This document shows, in pieces, positions 16,912-25,473 of a stretch of DNA of 64,000 nucleotides. Numbering within the stretch: position 1 is the stretch's first letter; the number at the start of each line of letters is the position of its first letter. The stretch covers positions 1-64,000 of the forward strand of contig JAFVFN010000029.1 in NCBI GenBank assembly GCA_017475405.1, written 5' to 3'. Both the position numbers and the translations under genes were made by a program. A model generated the notes under the pieces. It had not been told where the DNA came from. It did not search any database and worked only from the letters and a program-made list of their open reading frames with translations. This DNA comes from Elusimicrobiaceae bacterium. Its GTDB lineage: Bacteria > Elusimicrobiota > Elusimicrobia > Elusimicrobiales > Elusimicrobiaceae.

Positions 16912-17742
16912 CTAATGTGTGGGTTTGAGCGGTCCGTAAAAGTAAGAGGCCGTGGCACCGCCGTCAATTAATAAATCGGAACCCGTCATAAATGCACCGG
17001 CGGGTCCCAAAACCAGTTCGGCTAAACCGGCGACTTCATCGGCCGTACCGGGGCGTCCGGCCGGACATTTGGCAAACATGTTTTTGTAGAAATCTCCGCG
17101 TGGTCCGTTAAACTCATCTAAGGCCAGCGGTGTCACAATAATACCCGGTGAAATAGAATTAATCCGGGCGCCGCGTGCACCCCATTTAACGGCTTCTGCC
17201 ATCACGCGTTTGCCGTTGCAGCGTTTGGCCAGTTGGTATGCGTGGAGTGTATCACGAATGTTTTGCGGTTGCAAAACAGGCAAGTGTAATAATTCTTCAG
17301 CGGGGGTGGTAGCTAATTGATCGTCAATTTCTGCTCCCAAAGCGGGCATGCGATATCCGGATTGACTGGAAATGGTAACTCCGCTGCCGCCTTTTTTAAT
17401 AACTTTGCCGACTTCTTCCAATAATACGGCCGTTCCGTATAAGTCTACCTTTAGAATGGTTTCAACAGGGGCCTGACTGGGCGAGACACCGGCCGCATTA
17501 ATGAGGTGGGTAATTTCCCCGTATGTTTGGGCCTGGCGAATCAGATTTAAAATGGACTCTCTGGAAGAAATATCCGTTTCGTAGGCATGCACTTCAAACC
17601 CGGCTTCATTCATGATCTTGGCAACTTTTTGCGCATTGGCAAGGCTTTTATCCCCCAGAATGATTGTTTTGCCAAACCCGATGCGCCTAGCGATTGCCAT
17701 GCCGATTTGTCCGGCTCCCGTCCATAATATCACGTCTTTCAT
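16912..17742 (-). CDS. SDR-family oxidoreductase
   Basis: 276 residues with a Rossmann fold: WTGAGQIGMAIARRIG near residue 7 (TGxGxxGxxxA coenzyme loop), INAAGVS near 85 (NAG motif) and a late SPGIIVTPLALDEF. The YxxxK catalytic pair is probably YQLAKR near residue 169; Ser lies in VTISSQSGYRMPA. The C-terminal GSDLLIDGGATASYFYG is typical of the family. Substrate unknown. It is sandwiched between two flavodoxins, suggesting a small redox operon. Confidence 0.88.
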   Translation of the reverse strand: MKDVILWTGAGQIGMAIARRIGFGKTIILGDKSLANAQKVAKIMNEAGFEVHAYETDISSRESILNLIRQAQTYGEITHLINAAGVSPSQAPVETILKVDLYGTAVLLEEVGKVIKKGGSGVTISSQSGYRMPALGAEIDDQLATTPAEELLHLPVLQPQNIRDTLHAYQLAKRCNGKRVMAEAVKWGARGARINSISPGIIVTPLALDEFNGPRGDFYKNMFAKCPAGRPGTADEVAGLAELVLGPAGAFMTGSDLLIDGGATASYFYGPLKPTH

Positions 17743-17751
17743 AAGTACTCC

Positions 17752-18270
17752 TTACTTAATAACACTTTGGGCCCAGGCAGCCACTTGGTTTTGACTGTGC
17801 GGGGCATTACTGCCGGTCACGGCAAGTCCTTTACCAAAGGTAGCTCCCTGGCAAATTTTTTGTAAGTCTCGTTCGCTGTTTCCCAAACCGCTCCCCTCAT
17901 GAGTCATGACTGCCATGACTTTTTTACCGGTAAAATTTAGTTTTTCCAGTTGGCTGAAAACTGCCATTGGAAAAGTTCCCCACCAACACGGACCGCATAC
18001 AAAAATATGATCGTAAGCACTAATATCCGTCAGATATTTTTTAAGTTCCGGACGCGCCTGGGTTTGGATTTCCTGTTTAGCTTCTTGCGTGCAAGTAGTA
18101 TAGTCGTCCGAATAAGGTTTTACCGTGTCTACTTCAAATAAATCTCCGCCCACGGCGGCTTGGATAAATTCTGCCACGATTTCGGTATTTCCTTTGGCAA
18201 TAGAGCGGATCGAACCGCCAAAATAGTTTTCGCCTTTACGGGAATAATAAATGATTAAATTTTTAGACAT
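17752..18270 (-). CDS. Flavodoxin-like protein
   Basis: 172 residues starting MSKNLIIYYSRKGENYFGGSIRS, with GNTEIVAEFIQAAVGGDLFEVDT and VCGPCWWGTFPMAVFSQLEKL forming the FMN site. It is cytoplasmic (no signal). A typical SD (AAGGAGA) precedes the ATG, with a TATAAT box further up near 18309. It heads the flavodoxin-SDR-lipoflavodoxin operon. Confidence 0.9.
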   Translation of the reverse strand: MSKNLIIYYSRKGENYFGGSIRSIAKGNTEIVAEFIQAAVGGDLFEVDTVKPYSDDYTTCTQEAKQEIQTQARPELKKYLTDISAYDHIFVCGPCWWGTFPMAVFSQLEKLNFTGKKVMAVMTHEGSGLGNSERDLQKICQGATFGKGLAVTGSNAPHSQNQVAAWAQSVIK

Positions 18271-18373
18271 GTAATCTCCTTTATAAATTGTATATCTAAA
18301 TTTATTATATCAGTTGGAGTTTACTTTAAGTCAAGGGTAAAATACAAGGCAAACTTTGTTTGGATAAAGTGAG

Positions 18374-18408
18374 GCCACAGACGTAAGTCCGTGGCAATTC
18401 ACTTTTTT
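18374..18408 (+). terminator. Hairpin with T-run at the left edge of the island
   Basis: GCCAC-A-GAC, a GTAA loop and GTC-C-GTGGC form a stem with one mismatch (18374-18395), followed by a T6 run. It may be a terminator inherited with the recombinase remnant just downstream. Confidence 0.4.
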
Positions 18409-18421
18409 GTTTGCTTTTTCG

Positions 18422-18574
18422 CGGTATATTAACTTATGCTATTTATCCCCGCGCATTGTAGCGGATATTTTGGAATATAAGAATCCCGCTAATTTAACGT
18501 TGCGGGAGCTTATGAATTTGGCAGAAGGACAGGTGGATTTTGAAAAGCAGGAAAAGATTTGGAACGGTATTTAA
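18422..18574 (+). pseudogene. C-terminal remnant of a large serine recombinase
   Basis: An open frame without a start codon encodes about 50 residues ending at TAA 18572-18574. The peptide contains YLSPRIVADILEYKNPANLTLRELM, matching the C-terminal pattern of site-specific serine recombinases (yLaPdIveaIleG.qP..lTl..Lm, then a Gln/Glu-rich W-ending tail). The catalytic and zinc-ribbon parts are gone. It marks the left side of the A+T-rich island and implies an old integration event. Confidence 0.6.
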
Positions 18575-18657
18575 TTCCTAAATTTTATATCAAAATTTTT
18601 ATCGGATTTATAAAATTTTGAATATAGAAACGTATGTATATCCGGGATATGTCAAAT

Positions 18658-19464
18658 TTATTTAAAGTTTAATAAAGAAGATATAAGTAGTTGTTCTAAT
18701 CCAGTGTCGTTATCATATTTCAGAGGTGCTTTCCGAAATGAAGAATCTTTTTCAAATCCTTTATCTATTAAAATGGATTCTAATTCTTGTAACGCTAGGT
18801 AACACATGTGATTTCGGGGAAATTCTAAAAAATTATGAGTATATCCAAGTAATACAGTATTTAGAGATGTTGCAAGACGTAAGGTAACATCAGACAAAAT
18901 CATTAGATTTCCCAAATATACATCGTGCGTAGGATTTTGAGGAATGTCCAATGTGGTATTTAAATTATGTCCGATTTTATGATTCCGATATTTTTGTAAG
19001 GTTTGTATTAAAATGTGCTTTCTGGTGTGAGGGATACTATTTAGCACATTGCTAGCCATAATAGTCGATATGGTTGGAGAAGGGTATAATTCGTGAATTA
19101 TAAAATTTTTTAGATTCTTACTGTGATTGATAAGGCTATTTATTTGGGGTAAACTATTTACATCTTTACCAGTATCCCATAATCTGAACAATACAGACGT
19201 AATTTCGGAGATCAGAGGAGAACTTATACATTCTAATAAAGAAATACCTGTTTTTGTTTGTTTAGAGATATCCCACCTCCAGGAAATTTTGCTAGCAAAC
19301 TCAACGTGAAATAGTAATAAGTATAAATCATTATCCAAATTCATTAACATTTGTTTGATTTGTGCAAAAATATTTTTATCATTTTGCGATAGTTTGGTTG
19401 AGTTAACTATGATTTGTTCGATACAATAGTCTTGTGTTTGAGTGTCGTTTGTAGAATTATGCAT
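18658..19464 (-). CDS. Unknown protein with a HEPN-like R-x5-H motif
   Basis: 268 residues, A+T-rich, no signal or membrane segment. Mostly helical in appearance, with QKYRNHKIGHNL near residues 158-168 giving an R160-x5-H166 motif. The same context (helix-R-N-x-x-x-A/G-H) is found in HEPN RNases such as AbiU2-like abortive infection proteins. That match is short, so the family is an inference. It stands alone on the minus strand at the left of the accessory island. Confidence 0.5.
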   Translation of the reverse strand: MHNSTNDTQTQDYCIEQIIVNSTKLSQNDKNIFAQIKQMLMNLDNDLYLLLFHVEFASKISWRWDISKQTKTGISLLECISSPLISEITSVLFRLWDTGKDVNSLPQINSLINHSKNLKNFIIHELYPSPTISTIMASNVLNSIPHTRKHILIQTLQKYRNHKIGHNLNTTLDIPQNPTHDVYLGNLMILSDVTLRLATSLNTVLLGYTHNFLEFPRNHMCYLALQELESILIDKGFEKDSSFRKAPLKYDNDTGLEQLLISSLLNFK

Positions 19465-19636
19465 AAATGATTCCTAGTTTTATTTTAGATTGCCGATATG
19501 GAATGTGCGGGCAAATTTTACATAAACATAATATCATATTATTTGCTACCATAAAATGATAGATAGTTAGCTTCTGTGGGCGTATTGCCATATGTACATA
19601 AATAAACCCATATAAAAAGTAATCATAGGATAATAT

Positions 19637-20020
19637 ATGAGTATGACCGATGAAGAAAAAATACAAGCATTGCGGTTAATTAGGGAACGTAAGCGAATAA
19701 GCCAAGAGTTATTAAGGGCTAATTTCGGATCATCTGCACGAGCAATTAATATTTTAAGTTGGTTAGAATCCAACGGCTTTATTAGTAAACCAGAAGATTT
19801 AGAGCATTGGAAAATTTATTACGACAAAATAGAAAAATATTTGACGGATAACAGTATTGAGCGTGAAACCGAAATTGTGGACCAACAACCGGAACCATGG
19901 TATTTAAAACAAGTTACCAATGATATGTTGGGAAATTTCTTCTTTGTATATCTTCCCGTTGTAGCAGTTGTAATAGGAGTCTTAATGTTACTAGGGTTGT
20001 ATATTTGGGTCAAAATTTAG
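19637..20020 (+). CDS. Small winged-helix (FtsK-gamma-like) protein with C-terminal membrane helix
   Basis: 127 residues. Residues 3-55 (EEKIQALRLIRERKRISQELL, then RANFGSSARAINILSWLESNGFI) look like the FtsK gamma winged-helix DNA-binding fold: helix, S-x-x-LQR-like turn, and A-x-x-L-x-x-L-E-x-x-G-x-V. A polar linker is followed by a membrane helix at about 102-124 (FFFVYLPVVAVVIGVLMLLGLYIW). A membrane-tethered DNA-binding protein is an unusual design. It is the first gene of the plus-strand accessory cluster. Confidence 0.6.
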   Translation: MSMTDEEKIQALRLIRERKRISQELLRANFGSSARAINILSWLESNGFISKPEDLEHWKIYYDKIEKYLTDNSIERETEIVDQQPEPWYLKQVTNDMLGNFFFVYLPVVAVVIGVLMLLGLYIWVKI

Positions 20021-20046
20021 AACTGTTAATAAGGAAATGTAAAATT

Positions 20047-20148
20047 ATGAAAATAAAACCAATTATCAAAAAGATTTTAGATATTTTGTTAAAAGTTGGG
20101 CCTTGTTGCTTTGTTGTGATATGGGGACTTTGCGCTCTTTTTATATAA
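20047..20148 (+). CDS. 33-residue hydrophobic peptide
   Basis: MKIKPIIKKILDILLKVGPC, then a single hydrophobic helix ending WGLCALFI. It follows the wHTH-membrane gene by 26 nt and lies 36 nt before the cyclase-like gene. A basic N-terminus plus one short membrane span is typical of small membrane regulators or toxins, but nothing proves translation; the GGAAATG upstream is a weak SD. Confidence 0.4.
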   Translation: MKIKPIIKKILDILLKVGPCCFVVIWGLCALFI

Positions 20149-20184
20149 TATAAAATATTTATTATATTATGAGATAAAATAATT

Positions 20185-20937
20185 ATGAAAAAATATACCC
20201 AGCGAGTAGCATTTTTTTTAGATATATTAGGTTTTAAAGAGATTGTACGTACAGGAAAACTTTCTGTAGATGAGATTTTGAAAAGCTTTGATATGGCTAC
20301 ATATCAGTTAAATAATGATTTGAATTATATCAAGAAACATAGAAATTGTGACAGACAATATTTACAAGTATCTGATTCGATAATTCTTTCTTTTAGTTGC
20401 AATTTCCCTTCCGCATTGTTTGTTGCAATTTTAGATATTATGCGTTTACAAGCTTGTTTAGCAGCATTCAAAGGAGTTTTTTTAAGAGGAGGGTGTGCTA
20501 TGGGAAACCTCTATCATCGAGAAAATACTATTTTTGGAATAGCCATGAATGACGCTTTTGAAATGGAAAAAAATGCAAAATATCCAAGGGTAATCATTCC
20601 TCATAAAATTATAGATTTTTGTGCCCAATATACATGGTCGGGAACTTCTTCTAAAGAAGAAAAGGAGCAGATTCTTAAATGTTTAAAATTAGATCAAGAT
20701 GGATATTACTATATAGATTATATATCATATGGCTCATTTGGTACAGAAACTGACAGTGATGAGCAATGGCTTCAATATATGCAACAATTAAAACAAAAGA
20801 TTCAAGAAGGATTATATGAGCAGGTTGCTTTACAAAAATATGTATGGTTAAAGGAAAAATACAATGCAGCTGTGGCGGATTGGAATGAAAATACGGATGA
20901 TTTTAAATTGTTACCGATAACGGACATCTTAAAATGA
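20185..20937 (+). CDS. Nucleotide-cyclase-like protein
   Basis: 250 residues. The pattern resembles a class III nucleotide cyclase core: AFFLDILGFKEIV (Asp13) matches the F-x-D-x-x-GF metal-binding strand, LQVSDSIILSF (Asp64) the second metal Asp, FLRGGCAMGNLYH at 99-111 the R-G-G/I-x-x-G strand, and FGIAMNDAFEMEK at 117-129 the G-x-x-V-N-x-A segment. The last usually catalytic Arg is replaced by acidic/neutral residues. Bacterial cyclases of this shape include the Pycsar cCMP/cUMP synthases, but activity here is unproven. It is placed directly before a membrane protein and a HerA ATPase. Confidence 0.55.
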   Translation: MKKYTQRVAFFLDILGFKEIVRTGKLSVDEILKSFDMATYQLNNDLNYIKKHRNCDRQYLQVSDSIILSFSCNFPSALFVAILDIMRLQACLAAFKGVFLRGGCAMGNLYHRENTIFGIAMNDAFEMEKNAKYPRVIIPHKIIDFCAQYTWSGTSSKEEKEQILKCLKLDQDGYYYIDYISYGSFGTETDSDEQWLQYMQQLKQKIQEGLYEQVALQKYVWLKEKYNAAVADWNENTDDFKLLPITDILK

Positions 20938-20944
20938 GGAAAAT

Positions 20945-21649
20945 ATGGAAACTCAAAAATATAATATTGTTACTAGATTGTTAATTTGTATCTTATATTT
21001 GTTTGTTTTTTTAAGTCTTTGTCGGTGGTTTGCCGGTAGTTGGCAGTTTCTATACGATGCAAATAATAATTTTAATATGTTGTTTGTTTCAGGTGCTCTA
21101 TTGTTGTTGTTCGGTACTTATTTGGCAGAGCCCTATTTTACTAAACCTTTAGATGTATTAACTAATTCTACATCTATCATTCTTGCTTTGTTGGCCATTA
21201 GAAAGCCCTCGGAATTTATAGGATATTATTTCCTGTTTGTAGGGGCTGTTATACTTGAAATATTGGCTGTTTTAACTATTGTTTTACATGCGCAAGCTAG
21301 ATTCTTAAGAACACAAAAAAGTATATTTGACATAATTACAAAACTGGGAAGCTCTAAGGTCATTTTTTCCACTATTTACTTACTAACACTCGTCTCTTAT
21401 TTTCGAGAAACTCCTATTGAATTCTGTTTTTTCTTAACATTCTGGATAGTGTTTATATCAGATTTTGTAGTATCGTGGTTTATTGAATTTTTTATTGGAA
21501 TCTATAACATATGGCATAAGAAATTTAATAAAGAATTGTTAGGTGTAGCGTTTGGATGCGAGAATCCATTTTTGTATAAAGTCGAGGTGGATTGTCGGCA
21601 ATATAAAGGACCTGTAATTAAGAAGGGGGGATATTGTTATCTTTTCTGA
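20945..21649 (+). CDS. Multi-pass membrane protein, probably frameshift-joined to the HerA ATPase
   Basis: 234 residues with about six hydrophobic spans (near 9-30, 42-65, 72-86, 90-117, 132-148 and 155-187), then a short cytoplasmic tail CRQYKGPVIKKGG. The stop comes soon after a G6 run at 21625-21630. In the -1-nt reading the tail continues smoothly as KGPVIKKGDIVIFSEEDS into the HerA frame. So this may be the N-terminal membrane half of one ~760-residue membrane-HerA protein. It starts 7 nt after the cyclase stop. Confidence 0.65.
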   Translation: METQKYNIVTRLLICILYLFVFLSLCRWFAGSWQFLYDANNNFNMLFVSGALLLLFGTYLAEPYFTKPLDVLTNSTSIILALLAIRKPSEFIGYYFLFVGAVILEILAVLTIVLHAQARFLRTQKSIFDIITKLGSSKVIFSTIYLLTLVSYFRETPIEFCFFLTFWIVFISDFVVSWFIEFFIGIYNIWHKKFNKELLGVAFGCENPFLYKVEVDCRQYKGPVIKKGGYCYLF

Positions 21650-21695
21650 AGAAGATAGTTCTGGAATATTAGGGATTGTTGTAGACGTCCGTTTT

Positions 21696-23207
21696 TTGAT
21701 ACATAAAAAATGGCTCTCAATCTATATTTTACATAGAGAAAAATCAATCTTAAAACTAGTTAATGACAAAGTAGAATATGTTACGCAGATACAAGACGTA
21801 TCGAAAAATGTATATCGTGTAAATATTAATGAACTTTCTCAGGTACAAAAAGAAGAGATAATAAATAATCACTTATTCAAAAATAAAGATTTATTTGTAG
21901 GATATGTAATCGAAGGATCAAACATTGATAAAATTAAATTTTTGCCTATTTTAGATGAACATGATGAAAGGTATTCAAGACTAACGGAAGGAACGATAGT
22001 AGTAGCAGCAATTAATGGGCGGGAAACGTTATTTCAAATTATTGGAGGGCAAACATCAAAGGAAGTACTAGAGAATCATAATAAAAGTGGTTATATTGTA
22101 TGTGTCGCTCAAAAATTAGGTCAATATAATTACGAAGCAAACACGATAGATTCTGTAAAGTGGTTACCCAATATGTATACTCCATTGTTTTTTAAATCAG
22201 AGCAACAAGTACATGTTTCAGTAACAGAAAGAGCAGACAAAGAAATTAACAAAATTGGAGTGTTGCCAAATACTTCAATGAGAATTGATATTAAAGACTG
22301 GGATTCACTAGTGACTCATAATACAGCGATTTTGGGTATTCTAGGTATCGGTAAATCTTGTTTGACATTTGAATTAATTCAAAAAATTATACACAATACA
22401 GATGTTCAAGTTATATGTTTTGATATTACTAATGAATATCATACCCAACTTCCCAATTATATTAATCCTTCCTTGCTTGAATATGATACCGAACATACAT
22501 TTTTCATTCTTAATAATTCTGCTGATCATGTAAGTGATGATGATGTTAATAAAGCTGGTAATTTAGAAGGATATAAGGAAATGATAAAAAAAGACTTAAT
22601 TAAATTTTTATTTGGTCAAAACAATATTCCCGATACATTTTCTCCTTCACAAGATAAACGTGTTCGGATTTATAACCCGGATTTTCATAAAGTAACAAAG
22701 GGAGAAAAATTAGGATATCGTATAATTACAACACAACTAGTACAGACCGAGAAGGTAAGAATTATCTGTGAGGAACTTTATAAGGTAATGATGAAATTCC
22801 CTACTAGTAAAAAGGCACGGACATTATTGGTATTTGAAGAAGCTCATTCTTTAATTCCAGAGTGGAATTCTATATCTAATCCTGCTGATTCTAATGCTGT
22901 TAATGGAACGGCGAAAATTATTCTACAGGGGAGGAAATATGGCTTAGGTAGCTTTGTGGTAACCCAAAGAACAGCCAATATTAGTAAGAGTGTTTTAAAT
23001 CAATGTAACACCATTTTCGCGCTAAGAGTTTTTGATGATACCGGGAAGGCTTTTTTGGAGAATTACATAGGAGGAGACTATTCTAATCTCCTTCCCACGC
23101 TAGAAGAACGACATGCTATTGCGGTAGGAAAAGCATTGAAATTACGTTTGCCGATTATGATTAGATTAAATGATAAAAATGATGTCATATTAAAAGAGGA
23201 GAAGTGA
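21696..23207 (+). CDS. HerA/FtsK-type ATPase (DUF87-like)
   Basis: 503 residues counted from the TTG at 21696. The frame is open back to 21618 and its beta-barrel-like N-terminus (DIVIFSEEDSSGILGIVVDVR) lies upstream of any ATG, GTG or TTG, supporting either an unusual ATT start or fusion to the preceding frame. Walker A is GILGIGKS at 214-221, Walker B LLVFEEAH at 377-384, then QGRKYGLGSFVVTQR and a C-terminal NCNT-FALRVFDD-like region typical of HerA hexameric DNA translocases. In defence systems such ATPases pair with a nuclease or other effector; none with a clear motif is beside it. Confidence 0.8.
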   Translation: MIHKKWLSIYILHREKSILKLVNDKVEYVTQIQDVSKNVYRVNINELSQVQKEEIINNHLFKNKDLFVGYVIEGSNIDKIKFLPILDEHDERYSRLTEGTIVVAAINGRETLFQIIGGQTSKEVLENHNKSGYIVCVAQKLGQYNYEANTIDSVKWLPNMYTPLFFKSEQQVHVSVTERADKEINKIGVLPNTSMRIDIKDWDSLVTHNTAILGILGIGKSCLTFELIQKIIHNTDVQVICFDITNEYHTQLPNYINPSLLEYDTEHTFFILNNSADHVSDDDVNKAGNLEGYKEMIKKDLIKFLFGQNNIPDTFSPSQDKRVRIYNPDFHKVTKGEKLGYRIITTQLVQTEKVRIICEELYKVMMKFPTSKKARTLLVFEEAHSLIPEWNSISNPADSNAVNGTAKIILQGRKYGLGSFVVTQRTANISKSVLNQCNTIFALRVFDDTGKAFLENYIGGDYSNLLPTLEERHAIAVGKALKLRLPIMIRLNDKNDVILKEEK

Positions 23208-23211
23208 AAAT

Positions 23212-23832
23212 ATGGACAATATATTAAATGTTGTGGGAGGATTCCTTTTTAGTATAGGAAGTGCGAGTGGTATACTTTATGCCATTACCAAGTGGTATGG
23301 TAATGTTATCGCTGATAAATTATCACAAAAGTATGCTCATCAACTGTCCGAAGAATTAGAGAAATATAAAACTATTCTGAACAGAAAATTGTATATTAAT
23401 CAGAAACATTTTGATTTGGAATTATCAATTTACAAAGATTTAATGGGAGGGGTAATTGAGATGACAGAATCGTCATATTTATTATTTCCTCGTATGGATA
23501 TGTTGCCTGCAGATAAAGATGCGGAAATAAAAATTTGGAAGTCTCGTTATGAGAAGGCTACAGAGCAGTTTAATGTTACATCGGAAGTTATATTTAAAAA
23601 CGCACCGTTTATTGATAAGAAAATCTATAATGCAATTCTGGAATTAAGAAATAAGTGTCGAGGGCAAATTATTAGTTTTCAGAATTTCCGGATAGAACAA
23701 AATAACAATGGACATTTAGATAAAGAGAATGACAAGGTTTGGGACGTATCGATGGAGATAGTTGAAGATAGAAATAAATTAATTGAATGTATTCGAGCGT
23801 ATTTAAGTAAGCAAGAACTTCTGCTGGAATAA
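23212..23832 (+). CDS. Membrane-anchored coiled-coil protein
   Basis: 206 residues. An N-terminal membrane helix at about 5-27 (VVGGFLFSIGSASGILYAITKWYG) is followed by a charged coiled coil at about 36-60 (KYAHQLSEELEKYKTILNRKL) and a helical C-terminal domain. I do not recognise the family, though proteins of this plan (one helix, coiled coil, helical bundle) are common in accessory islands. It follows the HerA gene by 4 nt with a GAGGAG Shine-Dalgarno, so they are one operon. Confidence 0.65.
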   Translation: MDNILNVVGGFLFSIGSASGILYAITKWYGNVIADKLSQKYAHQLSEELEKYKTILNRKLYINQKHFDLELSIYKDLMGGVIEMTESSYLLFPRMDMLPADKDAEIKIWKSRYEKATEQFNVTSEVIFKNAPFIDKKIYNAILELRNKCRGQIISFQNFRIEQNNNGHLDKENDKVWDVSMEIVEDRNKLIECIRAYLSKQELLLE

Positions 23833-23889
23833 TGCCTTAAAACAGGGCGTTTTCGAAATCTCGTGGCCTTTTTTGTACTACGTAAATTG

Positions 23890-23914
23890 AACTACCGAGA
23901 AAATCTCGGTAGTT
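23890..23914. terminator. Terminator between island cluster and dinD-like gene
   Basis: AACTACCGAG and CTCGGTAGTT form a perfect 10-bp stem with a 5-nt loop between two convergent genes. Confidence 0.65.
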
Positions 23915-23933
23915 GCTGTAAAGGGACAAATCT

Positions 23934-24770
23934 TTACTTCTTTTTAATCTGTTTTTTGGGCGTAAAGTCCGGCAGGGAGCTCTTGGATATAACTACCTTC
24001 GTTCCAGTGGCTTCTTCAAATTGCAAGCGCGCTTGTTTGGCGAGTTTGCCACCTTTGCGTCCGGCTGCTTTATTCTCTTGTACGCCTTCGGCTTTGTCTT
24101 TTTCCGCTATTTGGCGGGTGGATAACTCGGCCAAAGCCGTAAAAAGCAGTTCGGCTTCGCTCATATGCTCGCGCAGATTTTCGTGCTCCAACCCTTTTAA
24201 TTTTTTATGCTGGGCAACCGATAAATCGCTCCATTCTTGGTGGATCACGTTTGTCAGCATGGCAAAATCGTCCGATTTTGTTACCCCATGCGCTTGCCAG
24301 TAATCGGTCAGTTTATTGCGGGTTTCCTGGCCCATCATACGCTGCTGTATCCACTTTTGGCTGCGCCCTTGGGCTTTCCAATGTGTGCGGGCGCGGTCTA
24401 ATGCTTTGGAAGGATCTGCGGTCTCTTGGATGCGTTCATAACCCACTTTGGCGAGCCACATCTTAAAAGGTTCTGCTTTGGGGCTGGGAATGGACTGGAT
24501 AAGGCGTAAAAGCTGTTCCGGCGTGGCTACGTCCGTCTTATAAAATTTGCCATCTGCGGACTGTAATTTCAGTTGGTTACAATTTGTAACCGACTGGTTT
24601 CCTTCCTTCAAAAGACGGTGTTTGAGCACCTTCCAATAGTTGCGTGGGTCCTTACTTTCAGTTAATGCGTAAATCACATCCACAATAGAAAAATACCATG
24701 TTTCGGTCTTTTCGTCATACTGGCGACGGATTTTGAAATCTTCAAAAATAGCAAGTGCTGATTTAGTCAT
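23934..24770 (-). CDS. BRO-N family protein, DinD-like
   Basis: 278 residues. The N-terminal ~100 residues (FEDFKIRRQYDEKTETWYFSIVDVIYALTESKDPRNYWKVLKHRL) are a BRO-N domain as in phage antirepressors. The rest matches the DNA-damage-inducible DinD plan, with TNVIHQEWSDLSVAQHKKLKGLEHENLREHMSEAE and a C-terminal AAGRKGGKLAKQARLQFEEATG. It lies 9 nt after the lexA stop on the same strand, so it is almost certainly SOS-controlled. In other bacteria DinD inhibits RecA filaments. Confidence 0.85.
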   Translation of the reverse strand: MTKSALAIFEDFKIRRQYDEKTETWYFSIVDVIYALTESKDPRNYWKVLKHRLLKEGNQSVTNCNQLKLQSADGKFYKTDVATPEQLLRLIQSIPSPKAEPFKMWLAKVGYERIQETADPSKALDRARTHWKAQGRSQKWIQQRMMGQETRNKLTDYWQAHGVTKSDDFAMLTNVIHQEWSDLSVAQHKKLKGLEHENLREHMSEAELLFTALAELSTRQIAEKDKAEGVQENKAAGRKGGKLAKQARLQFEEATGTKVVISKSSLPDFTPKKQIKKK

Positions 24771-24779
24771 ATCGTCTCC

Positions 24780-25364
24780 TTAATTCATGCGTACAAGTTT
24801 GGCTAAAATTTGGACAGACGAGTCCGCCGGGAACGGCTCATATTTGGCTTTATTGTCCGATACCAAACGGTAGGCGGGCCCGTTTTCGGTGTTATATTGA
24901 CTGAGACGCTTGATTTTAAGCCCATCCTCGCACCGGCACAATACCACACTACCCACAGTGGGTAATTCGCTCGTTTTGCGGAACATCAGCATATCCCCGT
25001 CACTAATAGACGGCTCCATAGAATCACCCTTAGCCTTAATGAAAAACAACTCCTGCGTAGGTGTAGGCAAAAACTTGGTAGGCATATTTACATAGTCCAC
25101 AATGTTTTCCTCAGCAAAAATATCCGTATTCCCGCATTGCGCAAAACCGTAAAAGGGAATAGGGGTAAATTCATCTACAGGCCTATGTGTGGCAATAAGT
25201 GCGTGTCCATTACGCTCTAAAAAGTTCTCTTTAATGAGTTTGCTGATATGCACGTGCACGGTGCTGACCGATTTTAAGCCAACCGCTTTAGCCAGTTCTG
25301 CTAAAGTGATTTGCGGGTTTTGCTGGACAAGTTCTAAAATTTGTTTTTGTTTTGCCGAAAGCAT
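24780..25364 (-). CDS. lexA: LexA-like SOS repressor
   Basis: A 194-residue S24 family repressor. The winged-helix DNA-binding domain is at 1-65 (SAKQKQILELVQQNPQITLAELAKAVG). The autoproteolytic domain contains catalytic Ser in KAKGDSMEPSI and Lys in GLKIKRL. The usual Ala-Gly cleavage bond is not obvious; AQCGNTD may hold a Cys-Gly site. The ATG at 25364 with GGAGAAC upstream is preferred over the longer frame to 25412, which would include its own promoter. It forms an operon with the dinD-like gene. Confidence 0.87.
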   Translation of the reverse strand: MLSAKQKQILELVQQNPQITLAELAKAVGLKSVSTVHVHISKLIKENFLERNGHALIATHRPVDEFTPIPFYGFAQCGNTDIFAEENIVDYVNMPTKFLPTPTQELFFIKAKGDSMEPSISDGDMLMFRKTSELPTVGSVVLCRCEDGLKIKRLSQYNTENGPAYRLVSDNKAKYEPFPADSSVQILAKLVRMN

Positions 25365-25383
25365 AGTGTTCTCCAATAGAAAC

Positions 25384-25412
25384 AGTATAACTCTTTTGAT
25401 AAAAAGAATCAA
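25384..25412 (-). promoter_or_regulatory. lexA promoter with candidate operator in the spacer
   Basis: On the minus strand, TTGATT (25407-25412), a 17-nt spacer and TATACT (25384-25389). The spacer region 25390-25409 is an imperfect 20-bp palindrome centred on GATA (8 of 10 positions match), well placed for LexA autorepression. TSS about 13 nt before the ATG. Confidence 0.65.
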
Positions 25413-25473
25413 ATTCTATACAAAATAGAAAGACTTAACATAAAACAGAAAATATATTTTAATGTAGCGTGGG

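Noticed and set aside
25365-25412. 16-residue N-terminal extension of LexA
   Set aside because: The extension spans the lexA -10 box and operator; ATG 25364 has the SD and the family N-terminus.
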